Below the pieces are notes generated by a model. That model had not been told where the DNA came from. It saw only the letters and a list, made by a program, of their open reading frames with translations, and ran no database searches. Source: JAAYOS01 sp050950785 (lineage in GTDB: Bacteria > Bacillota > Clostridia > Oscillospirales > JAAYOS01). From it: a stretch of 64,000 nt of DNA. The translations under genes and the position numbers were made by a program. This document shows positions 1-8,867 of the stretch, one piece after another. The stretch is from positions 62,001-126,000 of the forward strand of contig JBMNIG010000010.1 of assembly GCA_050950785.1 (NCBI GenBank). Reading direction: 5' to 3'. Each line of letters begins with the position of its first letter. Within the stretch, counting starts at the first letter, position 1.

Positions 1-142
1 CTTCCACATTTCCGGCGGTTATAATTCTGTCTGCTACTTCTGACCCGCGGTAACCTATCTTTGCTATCTGTTCAAGTTGCTCCCAGGGATCCTTCCTCAT
101 ATCCATAAAGCCGATAAAGCCAGCCTTAAGCTTTTTTGTCAT
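1..142 (-). CDS. Sugar phosphate isomerase/epimerase, TIM barrel (5' part only)
   Basis: Partial gene that runs off the left edge; only the first 47 codons are visible. The start (MTKKLKAGFIGFMDM) is clearly related to the start of the complete TIM-barrel isomerase at 1467-2300 (MSKMKAGFIGFMPF), so the operon carries at least two paralogues of the AP-endonuclease-2/xylose-isomerase-like fold. AGGAGG lies a few bases upstream of the ATG at 142. It is the last visible gene of the minus-strand operon, 76 bp after the Gfo/Idh/MocA gene. By family it would be a metal-dependent isomerase, epimerase or lyase acting on a sugar; the substrate is unknown. Confidence 0.8.
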   Translation of the reverse strand, partial: MTKKLKAGFIGFMDMRKDPWEQLEQIAKIGYRGSEVADRIITAGNVE

Positions 143-218
143 TTGCGTCCTCCTTTGATTTTTGTTGCAATTCTGGTATTGATTAGTTAATAAATAAATT
201 TGCCGGTTTAGCTCCGGT

Positions 219-1439
219 TTAATTTGTGTCAAATACTGCCTCGGGGCAGCTAATAAAGCCTGAAGGAAGCGCTTCGGGACGGTCGGGACGGGATGTCATC
301 TCATAAACCTTTCCGGACCTGTCACACTCTACCGCCGCATGGACAATTTCGATTGCGTGGAGCGCAAGTTCCGCTGAGCAGCGATGGGCGCGGTCGTTGC
401 GGATGGCCCATGCAATGTCCGCGACGCCTATGCCGCGGCGGCTAGCTGCCCACATCATTGCCATGAAATCCTGCTCTTGTGAACCAGGCATCCTGAAAGC
501 GCGCTCCTCTCCGGAGTAGCCGTGCGTAAGAGGCATATCGATGTATTCTTTCCCGCCATTGACGAGCAGCTTTACCGGGCCGCCGAAGGTATTCGGGTCG
601 GGACATATTAGGGTACCATTTGTTCCGTATACTGTAATACCCTGAATATCGGGACCGAAGAACCCTTCGTCACAGCAGGTCAGCGTTCCGTAGACCCCGC
701 TCTCGAACTCAAGAGATACCTGAATAATTGTCGGACTGTTTAGCGGCAGAGGTTGCTTGTAATTGGGGTGGAACGGGTTGTGATAGACCTTGTTCTCATG
801 GGTACGTCCAAATCCGGCAACACGTTTTACTGGTCCAAACAAGTTTACCATAGCGTGGATATAGTAGCCGCCCATGTCAAAGGGAATTGTTCCGCCGTCG
901 TCCAAAACAAAGGGTTTTGTGTCATGGACGATCTTGCCGTTGTCATGATATCCACGGATGATGACAGCATGGACTGATAGTGGGATTCCGACAAAGCCAT
1001 CGTCGATCAGCTTTCGGCATGTCTGGTACCCTGCACCGAGGAATGTGTCGGGGGCGCAGGACAGGCGAAGCCCCTTCGACTTTGCCAGATCATAAAGCTC
1101 CTTTGCTTCTTCGAAATTTACGGCTAGCATCTTTTCACTGTACACGTGCTTGCCGGCTTCGAGAGCCGCTTTTGTTACTTCATAATGTGAACGCGGATAT
1201 GTAGTGTTTACGACAATTTCGATTTCCGGATCGGCGTAGATTTCTTCATTTGTCATCTGTCGGATGTTAAACTCCTTTGCCCGCTTTTCGCTTCGCTCAG
1301 GAATGATGTCAGAGCAGCCGACCACATCGAGAATGTCGAATCGTTTTGTCATATTATCCAGATAAGTGTAACTGATTGCGCCGGAGCCGATAAGTCCGAC
1401 TTTAACCGTTTTTGGTGCCATTTGCTTTTCTCCCTTCAT
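219..1439 (-). CDS. Gfo/Idh/MocA family oxidoreductase
   Basis: NAD(P)-dependent sugar or cyclitol dehydrogenase of the Gfo/Idh/MocA family, 406 aa, cytoplasmic. The N-terminal Rossmann fold starts with VGLIGSGAIS near residue 14. The family EKP-type catalytic lysine motif appears as YSEKMLAVN near residue 100. The C-terminal substrate domain carries the D-x-G-x-Y-x-x-H signature (FDMGGYYIHAM, around residue 190). It lies 27 bp after a TIM-barrel isomerase, a pairing common in inositol, 3-keto-sugar and C-glycoside catabolism, where the dehydrogenase oxidises a ring hydroxyl and the barrel protein isomerises or cleaves the keto product. A nearby in-frame ATG (MAPKTVKVG) is preceded by GGGAGAAAAGC and could be the real start, seven codons in. 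The exact substrate cannot be read from the sequence. Confidence 0.9.
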   Translation of the reverse strand: MKGEKQMAPKTVKVGLIGSGAISYTYLDNMTKRFDILDVVGCSDIIPERSEKRAKEFNIRQMTNEEIYADPEIEIVVNTTYPRSHYEVTKAALEAGKHVYSEKMLAVNFEEAKELYDLAKSKGLRLSCAPDTFLGAGYQTCRKLIDDGFVGIPLSVHAVIIRGYHDNGKIVHDTKPFVLDDGGTIPFDMGGYYIHAMVNLFGPVKRVAGFGRTHENKVYHNPFHPNYKQPLPLNSPTIIQVSLEFESGVYGTLTCCDEGFFGPDIQGITVYGTNGTLICPDPNTFGGPVKLLVNGGKEYIDMPLTHGYSGEERAFRMPGSQEQDFMAMMWAASRRGIGVADIAWAIRNDRAHRCSAELALHAIEIVHAAVECDRSGKVYEMTSRPDRPEALPSGFISCPEAVFDTN

Positions 1440-1466
1440 TTTACAGTTATATAAATCCGGATTGGA

Positions 1467-2300
1467 TTATTCAACAAATCCTGTTTCCTTCATGTTGAGA
1501 TAGGCTGCATTCAAGGTCTCATATTGGGTGAGGTTGAACTGGAAGTCCTGCTCAACTATTGCCCATTCAAGCCCAAGGTCAAGCCCGGCTTTCAGACAGC
1601 CTGCCAGGTCCAGTTTGCCTGTACCCGGTGTGGTAAAGCGCGGCATCACATTTACGCTGCCATCCGGCCTCTTTTGCTCCACTTTGCCTTCAGCAAAGTC
1701 CTTAATATGCAGTGCAAACAGCCGATCTCCAAGCTCGTTGATTACTCGGACCGGATCGCATCCCGCATATGCGCACCAACCGACATCCAGCTCGAACTTC
1801 AGATGTTCGCTATTGGCGGCCATCAAATAAAACGCCGGAACTCCTCTATATGTAGTTGTAAACTCACAATCATGGTTGTGGAATGCGAAATTGATTCCTT
1901 CCTTTGCCAGCTCTGCGGCGAGGCTTTCGAAGGTTTCGATCTCCTTCATGATTTCGTCATAGGTGGGCTTCTCAATGTTCATGCCAAAACGGTGCATTCC
2001 CACGACTCCCACATATGTAACTACATTTTTTACTCCAATTTTATGAGCCTTCTCAGTCAACTCTGATACTGTAGGCGTGGGTCTTCCCGGAAAGTTCATA
2101 TAACCAAGCGTAAGCGGCTGTATCCCAAATGACTGTACCCTATTCAGGTTTTCCACGGGATCACCGTCGCGAAACAGTATATCGCCGTTTTCAAAACCCT
2201 TGTAACCCAGTTTTGCATAGGACTCCAACAGTGCATAGATGTCCACGTCCGAATTACCAAAGGGCATAAATCCAATAAATCCTGCTTTCATTTTACTCAT
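1467..2300 (-). CDS. Sugar phosphate isomerase/epimerase (TIM barrel, IolE/IolI-like)
   Basis: 277-aa protein of the AP-endonuclease-2/xylose-isomerase-like TIM-barrel family. Family motifs visible in order are FHNHDCEF (about residue 145), the metal-site region ELDVGWCAYAG (about 172), LHIKDF (about 200) and VEQDF near the C-terminus. These supply the acidic and His metal ligands typical of IolE, IolI, hydroxypyruvate isomerase and tagatose-3-epimerase relatives. The start at 2300 is preceded by GGGGAAA. The gene follows the glycyl radical enzyme after a 226-bp gap and is followed closely by the Gfo/Idh/MocA gene. A role in isomerising, dehydrating or cleaving a keto-sugar intermediate is inferred from this context. 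Confidence 0.88.
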   Translation of the reverse strand: MSKMKAGFIGFMPFGNSDVDIYALLESYAKLGYKGFENGDILFRDGDPVENLNRVQSFGIQPLTLGYMNFPGRPTPTVSELTEKAHKIGVKNVVTYVGVVGMHRFGMNIEKPTYDEIMKEIETFESLAAELAKEGINFAFHNHDCEFTTTYRGVPAFYLMAANSEHLKFELDVGWCAYAGCDPVRVINELGDRLFALHIKDFAEGKVEQKRPDGSVNVMPRFTTPGTGKLDLAGCLKAGLDLGLEWAIVEQDFQFNLTQYETLNAAYLNMKETGFVE

Positions 2301-2456
2301 AATAAATTTCCCCTTTTCAAAGTTTTAATATTACAGCTTTGAGGCAATGCCCCAAAAGCTCTTTTACAAAGTATCTTGCATTTCCTTATATTCTCATCAT
2401 AATTTCATAACTGCCAAGCATAAATTCAAAATTTATATGGCTTACGCAAAGGTAGT

Positions 2457-2530
2457 CGGTTGTATGATAGCTACGAAGTACTTATCCACTACATCTATCG
2501 GTTGCATGATAGCTGAAAAGCACTTATCAC
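2457..2530. repeat. Imperfect 42-bp direct repeat in the GRE-isomerase gap
   Basis: CGGTTGTATGATAGCT (2457-2472) recurs as CGGTTGCATGATAGCT (2499-2514) with exactly 42 bp offset. Each copy is followed by a similar A-rich stretch ending in CTTATC. It lies in the gap between the end of the glycyl radical enzyme gene and the next operon gene. No hairpin terminator is obvious in the gap. Confidence 0.7.
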
Positions 2531-5037
2531 ATTGCTTCATGAAGTGTACGCCTTATAATCTCATTTTGCAGCTTGTAGTCGAGATTTACAAAGTACTCGC
2601 AGTATCCCGCTATTCGCACCACCAGGTCCCGATGCTTTTCGGGTTCGGCCTGAGCGGCTTTCAATTGCTCCGCATCCACATAATTGACCTGGAGTTCCGG
2701 CCCAAAGTGGCGCACATAGGTTCTTAGAAGTTGAGTAAAGGCTCTGGTGCCGTTGCGGTCCTTGACTACCGACGGGCTGAGCTTCATGTTCAGAGCATAA
2801 CACCCCGTAACGTTGGAGTGATCCAATTTCAGGACTGAATTGATAAGCGCGGTCGGACCGTTACAGTCGGCACCCTGAGATGGGCCTACACAGTCGCTGA
2901 TAGGCTCGCCCTTAAGGCGTCCGTTTGGAGTGGCGCCAAGTCTCTCCCCAAGAGATATGTGTCCGTTGTAGCTAAATACGTTCATGACAAAACGTGAATC
3001 CGGAAACTCGCGCTGGTCATTGAGTTTTTTGACACTGGCGCAATAGGTGTCATACAGACGTTTTGCCATAATATCGACTTCATCGATATCATTACCAAAT
3101 TTGTCGATACCGGAATCTATCTGCCTGCGCAAAAGCTCATTTCCTGCGAAGTTATTCTCCAGAATCCCATAGAGCACAGAAAGTGTCAGTTTTTTGTCCT
3201 CAAATACAAACTTCCTAATCATCGAGAGGGAGTCTGCGGCAGTTCCCAAGCCCTGGCCCGAGATAGAGATAGGGGTTCCGGTGACCGGTCCTCCACGGAA
3301 ATAGTCGAGGCCTTTCTCAAGACAGCCCTCAACAAGAGCTGAGGCAAAGGGGTCCTGACAGGTTTGGCGGATATTGCGGATTATGTCGTTGCCCACCTTA
3401 CCCATCCTGCTTACATCCTCTTCGATTTTCGCCACAACCGCGTCCACAAACTCATCTATATCTTCAAAAGTGCGTGCATCTTGATGGGCCTCCCGCAGCA
3501 GCTCAAGAATATATTTTGGGAAAAATACCAAGCCGCATGATGCCCAGTTGCTGTCCTTGCCCTGTATCATAATCTCGGTACAACCCTGATTATAATAATC
3601 GCGGGCTGCTTCAATGGACATACCGGTACTTGCAAGGTTTGGTACCCACACGCTGTCATTGAGTATCAAAGGTTGGCCTCCACCTGACTTAATGGTACGG
3701 ACAGCCTCTTCATACAGCCAGGCAGGGGATTTGTCCGGATCGATACGGCAGGACAGATTCGGATAGGGCAGCCTGAGCATTGACATGACTTCGAGGACCA
3801 TCTTTGTCAACGCATTTGATGCGTCTTCTCCGGCAACTACATCCACACCCCCGACCGTCATGCTCTGCACTGTGCGCATTTTTGGCTCGTTTATCTTGTA
3901 GAAAAGCGCACATATCAATTCCCGTGCACGCTCCGGAGTAATGCGCCCAGCTTTCAAGTCATCGCGGTAGAAGGGGTACATATACTGGTCAAATCGCGAA
4001 AAGCTCATAGCACATCCGTTATCAAGGTTTGCTATTAGGTGCGTGTACCAGACCAGCTGTATGGCTTCAAAGAAAGTCTCAGGCTTTTCGAAGGATATTT
4101 TGTCGCTTACCCGGGCAAGCTCTTCCAATTCGGCCTTTCGCTCGCTGTCAGGTTCGACAGTAGCAGCGTCGCGAAGTGCTTTGGCATATTTTCTGATATA
4201 TGCAATGGCCGCTTCGACAGCAATCTTTGTGGATTGATAAAATGTCTTTTTCTCAGGGTTCGTTGAGGCGTCGAGACGCTCGTTGATTTCTCTCAAAATG
4301 TCGCCATAACCACGTTTCACAAGATCTTTGTAATTGAGGTTTGTGTGGTTGGCAACATCCCAGTTAAACTCAACCACTGGAGCATGCACATCGTCGCCGT
4401 AATAATAATTGAAGTGGCGCTCTAATATACCTCCCACACCCGAAACCCCAAAAGTAGGCTCATCTCTGTACTCCTCTGTCATTTCCTTGATAAGCCGCTG
4501 CAGATAGGGGTACTTGATGTTTGCGTTATAATGATCCCGCGCCATCAGGGAAGCGAAGCGGCTGTAGTCGGATCTACGGTTATTGTCGGACCTAAATACT
4601 CCGTCCTCAAACGCAGTACCGCGCATTTTGTAAACAGTTGGTGTCTTGCCCTGTTTGGAAAGATTCAGATATTCCTCCAGAACTCTTTGCGCCTCGTCGC
4701 GAAAGTATTCGTATGGCAGGGCGCTGCGCTCTTCATCAACGGGCCACATTCCGGTAATAGACCCTGCAATCTGGTCCGCTGGATATACCGGTAAATCCAC
4801 GTGGTCGAGGTGATAGGCAAAGGCCTTGGCATGCCTGATAGGACGGGGCTGACCGACGGTGTTTTTCAACGAAGCGGAGAGATTCCGGTAAAGCAGGGTC
4901 TGGCGAAGGCCGGCGTCGTTTAGCTTTTGTGTCTGGTCGCGCATGGCTATGATGCGTTGCGTCATATATCGCCTGTTAAGCTCGTCATTTTCCATGACGA
5001 CATTGAGATCCACGGAATCGGCAATACCGGTTGACAT
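2527..5037 (-). CDS. Glycyl radical enzyme, putative sugar/polyol dehydratase or lyase
   Basis: 836-aa pyruvate formate-lyase-like (GRE) family enzyme. The thiyl-radical cysteine is Cys486 in NQGCTEIMIQG, and the glycyl radical site is Gly811 in RIAGYCEYF, 25 residues from the C-terminus. Glu at Cys+2 is the general-base position kept in GRE dehydratases and C-N/C-S lyases (glycerol, propanediol and hydroxyproline dehydratases, choline lyase) and is absent from pyruvate formate-lyase, which has a CC pair there. This argues for a dehydratase or lyase rather than PFL. The cysteine loop has Thr (GCTE) where the well-known members have Val (GCVE). The activase is encoded upstream in the same operon, and the other genes are for sugar isomerases, a kinase and dehydrogenases. 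No shell proteins or acyl-CoA enzymes of the propanediol or choline pathways are visible. Oxygen-sensitive when activated; substrate unknown. Confidence 0.93.
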   Translation of the reverse strand: MSTGIADSVDLNVVMENDELNRRYMTQRIIAMRDQTQKLNDAGLRQTLLYRNLSASLKNTVGQPRPIRHAKAFAYHLDHVDLPVYPADQIAGSITGMWPVDEERSALPYEYFRDEAQRVLEEYLNLSKQGKTPTVYKMRGTAFEDGVFRSDNNRRSDYSRFASLMARDHYNANIKYPYLQRLIKEMTEEYRDEPTFGVSGVGGILERHFNYYYGDDVHAPVVEFNWDVANHTNLNYKDLVKRGYGDILREINERLDASTNPEKKTFYQSTKIAVEAAIAYIRKYAKALRDAATVEPDSERKAELEELARVSDKISFEKPETFFEAIQLVWYTHLIANLDNGCAMSFSRFDQYMYPFYRDDLKAGRITPERARELICALFYKINEPKMRTVQSMTVGGVDVVAGEDASNALTKMVLEVMSMLRLPYPNLSCRIDPDKSPAWLYEEAVRTIKSGGGQPLILNDSVWVPNLASTGMSIEAARDYYNQGCTEIMIQGKDSNWASCGLVFFPKYILELLREAHQDARTFEDIDEFVDAVVAKIEEDVSRMGKVGNDIIRNIRQTCQDPFASALVEGCLEKGLDYFRGGPVTGTPISISGQGLGTAADSLSMIRKFVFEDKKLTLSVLYGILENNFAGNELLRRQIDSGIDKFGNDIDEVDIMAKRLYDTYCASVKKLNDQREFPDSRFVMNVFSYNGHISLGERLGATPNGRLKGEPISDCVGPSQGADCNGPTALINSVLKLDHSNVTGCYALNMKLSPSVVKDRNGTRAFTQLLRTYVRHFGPELQVNYVDAEQLKAAQAEPEKHRDLVVRIAGYCEYFVNLDYKLQNEIIRRTLHEAM

Positions 5038-5054
5038 GGCAGAACTACTCCTTT

Positions 5055-6107
5055 CTAAAATGTAAAGATGACCTTGTAAGCTTCCCGGTTTTCTATCATC
5101 TCAGCACCCTTCTGGCACTCTTCCGCCGGAAGTACGTGGCTGTAGAAGTCTTTCGGGTTTAACTTACCCTCCTCAATCAGCTGTATTATCGCATCATGTT
5201 CGCGGTGTTCACGATAAGGCCAATTCAGCATATGTATGCTTATATTGTTTGGCAGTTCAGTTAGGTTGATGTTTGCGGTGGCTTTGCTCAGTACGCCGTA
5301 GACCGAAACTCTGCCACCAGGAACGAGAAACTTTGCACCTTCCTTGATGACATCTACGCTGCCAACGCAGTCGATAACCAGGTCCACTTTACGGTCCCCC
5401 ATGGCTTGTGCCACATCGACTTTGTGAGAGTTGACAGTTAGATCTGGCTTTGCTACTCCGACTATCTTTTCGAGGCGGTCGTCGTGGTGCCCGACACAGC
5501 CTACCCAGCCCGCTCCCAAAAGTTTGGCAAAAAGGGCAACACCGTTCGCCACGGCGCCATCGCCGTATATAAGGACATCCATGCCTTCCTTCATACCGAA
5601 GTTTTTCAAAGCGCTGAAGTTTTCCTTAAAGGTTAAAAGCATTACGGCATCAACGTCGTCAATAAAGTCGGGAATCTTCTTGACGAGATAGTCAATCGGG
5701 TCTATTTTTGCTTGAGCTTGACCCGGTGCAGAGACATTATCTTCGTTCATCGCCTCTATGTCCTGGATGACGCCATATTCAACGGCCATGCCAAATGTTG
5801 AGGAATAGGGCGGAGGAGGCGTCTTCCCAAGGGGGCTGGTTACGCGGTCGCCAACTTTGAAGTTCCTTACTTTCGAACCACACGCAACAACGTGGCCAAC
5901 CGACTCATGCCCTATAATAGTGGGATATTTAATCGGCATGTCTGCAAGCTTGTTGTGCACTATTTTTCTATCAGTTCCACTGCAGTATCCACATGCGGTG
6001 ATCCTTACTAGACATTCGTAGTCACCGTATTCGGGTACGGGAAGCTCCACGACTTCGAGTTTCCCCTCTTCCACGACGGCTATGGCTCTCATAGTCTTCT
6101 TATCCAT
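5055..6107 (-). CDS. Zinc-dependent alcohol/polyol dehydrogenase
   Basis: 350-aa medium-chain dehydrogenase. The N-terminal half carries CGYCSGTD (first catalytic-zinc Cys) and IGHESVGHVVACGSKV (GHE motif). The cofactor domain has a glycine-rich loop, YGDGAVANG, near residue 178. The segment that normally holds the four structural-zinc cysteines is replaced by a proline-rich stretch (PLGKTPPPPY), so this member probably binds only catalytic zinc. The start at 6107 gives MDKKTMRAI. The gene lies 17 bp upstream of the glycyl radical enzyme, so the two are co-transcribed, and it may oxidise the polyol substrate or reduce the aldehyde or ketone product of the radical reaction. It resembles sorbitol- and threonine-dehydrogenase-like enzymes; the substrate is not identified. 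Confidence 0.9.
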   Translation of the reverse strand: MDKKTMRAIAVVEEGKLEVVELPVPEYGDYECLVRITACGYCSGTDRKIVHNKLADMPIKYPTIIGHESVGHVVACGSKVRNFKVGDRVTSPLGKTPPPPYSSTFGMAVEYGVIQDIEAMNEDNVSAPGQAQAKIDPIDYLVKKIPDFIDDVDAVMLLTFKENFSALKNFGMKEGMDVLIYGDGAVANGVALFAKLLGAGWVGCVGHHDDRLEKIVGVAKPDLTVNSHKVDVAQAMGDRKVDLVIDCVGSVDVIKEGAKFLVPGGRVSVYGVLSKATANINLTELPNNISIHMLNWPYREHREHDAIIQLIEEGKLNPKDFYSHVLPAEECQKGAEMIENREAYKVIFTF

Positions 6108-6149
6108 TAATACCGCACTCCTATATCTTTTTGCAACGCCAAGTTCTAT

Positions 6150-6345
6150 TTGCTACTAACTATTCGCTAGTAACAATTTTCTACTAATTATTAACTACTA
6201 AGTTTGTCACTAAGTTTGCTCTAAGTTTGGTACTAATTATTGGCTACTACGTTTGTAACGAAGTCTGGTAACTAAGATTGTAACTAAGTTTGCAACCAAG
6301 TCTGGTAACTAAGTTTGCTACGAATAAATTGTTACTAAATTGTCT
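6150..6345. repeat. Degenerate 12-14 bp tandem repeat array (TAACTAAGTTTG type)
   Basis: The 277-bp gap between the kinase and dehydrogenase genes contains about 14 degenerate copies of a 12-14 bp unit close to TAACTAAGTTTG (for example CTACTAAGTTTG, TAACGAAGTCTG, TAACTAAGATTG, CAACCAAGTCTG). It lies within the operon, so it would be transcribed as an unstructured repetitive leader between two coding regions. Spacing is not fully regular and no stable hairpin is apparent. Confidence 0.8.
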
Positions 6346-6384
6346 TTAGAGAAATTTGAAAGTGACTTGAAGGAGATTTGAATT

Positions 6385-7878
6385 TCAATTCTCATCTGCA
6401 AGTCGATGCATCAAATCTCTTGTTGCAGGATAAAGCGCTGAGAAAACTTCGTAGTTTAACGCGTACTTTTCGGGATCGTGCGGCTCAACAACATCAGTTT
6501 CCTTAATGAATTGCACACCTTGAGCCACGTCATTGAACAGACCTACACCAACACCTGCGGCAGCAGCTATGCCAAGGGAGCAGGCATCGTCGGCAGGCAC
6601 TGACAGACCGGCCAGAGTGATATTGCAGACGTCTGAAATAATCCGTTTCCAGATTACAGAATTGGAGCCGCCGCCAATAATTCTCATCTTTTCAATGGGG
6701 TGCCGCTCCCTCAATACGTCAAGGATAGAGCGAAGGGCAAATGCGACGCCCTCAAGGGCTGCGCGCATGAAGTGCTCTCGCTTATGAACCTTGGACAAAC
6801 CGAAGAATATGCCGCGGGCATTGGTATCAAATATCGGGGATCTTTCACCGTCAAGATAAGGTATATACACTAATCCGTTACTGCCCGCTGGTACTGTTTC
6901 TGCAAGAGCATCAAAGTTTTTGACATTGCTTTCTGACAATACATCCATAAGCCATGTAACAGAGGCACCGGCGTCCTGCGTTGTTCCTAGGACCGAGTAT
7001 GTATCTCCACCCAGATCCAAGAGGTTGAAGATCCTCTTTTTCTCGTCGATAAAAGGTGAATCGGTGCACTCTGCAATCCAGGATGTAGTTCCCAAGCAGC
7101 AATATGTGTCACCGGGGCGAGTGTTAGCTGACCCCGCTGCAGCGCATGCACCGTCGCCGCCGCCTGCTATGACGGGGATTCCTTCGGGGATTCCCAACTC
7201 CGCAGCGCTGTCCGCAGTCAGTGTGCCCACAACATCGATACTTCGATGCAGCTCAGGAAGTTTTGACATATCGATTTCGAGTTCGTTAAAAACAGCAGTG
7301 TCGTAGACACATTTTTTAATATCCATCAACTCTCCGTGACAGGCATCGGAGTAGTCACTGGTGTCAATATTTCCTGTGAGCTTAGCGACTATGTAGTCCT
7401 TTGACTGCAAAAACTTTTCGGAATTACGATAAATGTCGGGCTCCTCTTCCTTTATCCAGAGTATTTTACAAAGGCTTGAACGGGCATCAAGGATGTTTCC
7501 CGTTAACCGGTACATACGGTCCGCTCCGACCGTGGCGCATACCTTCTCATATTGCTTTGCGGCACGTGAATCGGAATGGATCATTGCGTTATATAGCGCT
7601 TTGCCGTCCCTGTCAACTGGAATACACCCCAGCATATGACCGCTTACTCCGATGGCGGCAATATTCTTTATTGCCTCAGGATGTTTTTCGGCCAACATAT
7701 GGGTGGTCTTTACGATTCCGTCCCACCAGTCTTGAGGATTTTGTTCGGCATAACCTGTTTTTGGGACCAGTGTCCCGTAAGGCAGGGAAGCCGAAGCGAC
7801 CTGGTGACCGTCAGAATCAAACAGGGAAGACTTTACGCTGCTCGTACCTACATCGAATGCCAGGATAGTAGCTTTCAT
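6385..7878 (-). CDS. FGGY-family carbohydrate kinase (xylulokinase-like)
   Basis: 497-aa FGGY kinase. It has the N-terminal phosphate-1 motif FDVGTSSVKSSLFDSDG (residue 8 on), GVSGHMLG near residue 80, the central GGGDGACAAAG motif around residue 240 and the C-terminal adenosine/phosphate-2 motif IIGGGSNSVIWKRI around residue 400. The family phosphorylates the terminal hydroxyl of ketoses or polyols such as xylulose, ribulose, rhamnulose, fuculose and glycerol. The overall layout is closest to xylulokinase. It lies 19 bp after the GRE activase, so the operon combines an aldose-ketose isomerase-like protein, a ketose kinase and a radical enzyme. The exact sugar cannot be told from sequence alone. 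Confidence 0.92.
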   Translation of the reverse strand: MKATILAFDVGTSSVKSSLFDSDGHQVASASLPYGTLVPKTGYAEQNPQDWWDGIVKTTHMLAEKHPEAIKNIAAIGVSGHMLGCIPVDRDGKALYNAMIHSDSRAAKQYEKVCATVGADRMYRLTGNILDARSSLCKILWIKEEEPDIYRNSEKFLQSKDYIVAKLTGNIDTSDYSDACHGELMDIKKCVYDTAVFNELEIDMSKLPELHRSIDVVGTLTADSAAELGIPEGIPVIAGGGDGACAAAGSANTRPGDTYCCLGTTSWIAECTDSPFIDEKKRIFNLLDLGGDTYSVLGTTQDAGASVTWLMDVLSESNVKNFDALAETVPAGSNGLVYIPYLDGERSPIFDTNARGIFFGLSKVHKREHFMRAALEGVAFALRSILDVLRERHPIEKMRIIGGGSNSVIWKRIISDVCNITLAGLSVPADDACSLGIAAAAGVGVGLFNDVAQGVQFIKETDVVEPHDPEKYALNYEVFSALYPATRDLMHRLADEN

Positions 7879-7897
7879 TGTTATCCCCTCCAGCTAT

Positions 7898-8815
7898 TCA
7901 GTAAGCCGCTACTGTTTTGCCTCCATATCGAAGGACAATATCGTTCCAATCTTTTATCATATCAGCCTCTGGTGTCATGTACTCCTTCTGACTCAATCCG
8001 ATGTTTGATGCCTTAGACGTCCCCAGATTGTGGTAAGGCAGGAGTTCTACTCCGTCAAGGTTTGGCATGTCTATTGTGAGCTGCGCTATTGCACGGAAAT
8101 GTTCATCATTGTCGTTTAAGCCCGGTATGATAGGACACCTCACCGCAACCTTTGCTCCCAAATCGTGGAGCCTGCGAAGATTGTCCATAACTCTCTGCTT
8201 ATTTGCTCCCGTATACTTTTTTAGCATCTCAGCATCGGTCATCTTATAGTCAAAAAGGAAAATGTCAGTGTATGGCATAACCTTTTCATATACTGAGAAT
8301 GGATGCATACCGTGGGTCTCGACAGCGCAGTGGATTTTTGCGTCGCGGCAAAGTCTAAGAACTGCAAGGGCAAAATCGAGTTGCAACAACGCTTCTCCAC
8401 CGGAAAGCGTTATACCGCCGGACTCTTCGTAAAAGATTCGGTCACGCAACACCATTTGGAGAACTTCTTGGGCGGTTACTTGCTCTCCGTAAATCGCCAG
8501 AGCCGCCGACGGACAAGCCTCTACGCATTTTGAGCAGAGATTACATACACTTCGGTCAAAGACATGTTTTGAACTCTCGATTTTATGGGCGCCTGTGGGA
8601 CAAACCGCAACGCAGCTTCCGCATCCCAAGCACTTACCTTCGTTGCATGACAACTCGGGATTTGGGGAGATTCCTTCCGGATTGTGACACCATACGCATC
8701 GGAGATTGCAACCTTTTAAGAATATTGCGGTTCGTATCCCGGGGCCGTCGTTAATTGAAAACCTCTGGCACCCGAAAATAATGCCCGTGGTCTGGCCAAG
8801 ATCAGTAACTAACAT
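7898..8815 (-). CDS. Glycyl-radical enzyme activating protein (radical SAM)
   Basis: Activase that uses S-adenosylmethionine and a 4Fe-4S cluster to place the glycyl radical on the GRE encoded downstream. With the start at 8815 it is 305 aa. The radical SAM CxxxCxxC motif is Cys36/40/43 in GCNLRCVWCHNPE. An inserted ferredoxin-like domain carries two further 4Fe-4S motifs, Cys62/65/68/72 and Cys91/94/97/101. Activases of the glycerol dehydratase, choline lyase and hydroxyproline dehydratase type have this insert; PFL activase lacks it. I chose ATG 8815 because GCAGGAGAAAAG precedes it at good spacing. An in-frame ATG at 8857 would add 14 residues but has no comparable ribosome site. Confidence 0.95.
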   Translation of the reverse strand: MLVTDLGQTTGIIFGCQRFSINDGPGIRTAIFLKGCNLRCVWCHNPEGISPNPELSCNEGKCLGCGSCVAVCPTGAHKIESSKHVFDRSVCNLCSKCVEACPSAALAIYGEQVTAQEVLQMVLRDRIFYEESGGITLSGGEALLQLDFALAVLRLCRDAKIHCAVETHGMHPFSVYEKVMPYTDIFLFDYKMTDAEMLKKYTGANKQRVMDNLRRLHDLGAKVAVRCPIIPGLNDNDEHFRAIAQLTIDMPNLDGVELLPYHNLGTSKASNIGLSQKEYMTPEADMIKDWNDIVLRYGGKTVAAY

Positions 8816-8867
8816 TGACTTTTCTCCTGCGACATAATTAAGATTTGAAATAATCAACAGCTGTGAA

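Noticed and set aside
1524..2066. 180-codon plus-strand frame opposite the TIM-barrel isomerase
   Set aside because: It is antisense to a gene with clear family motifs and has no ribosome site of its own.
6150..6345. CRISPR array
   Set aside because: The units are 12-14 bp and degenerate, there are no unique spacers of regular length, and there are no cas genes in the window.
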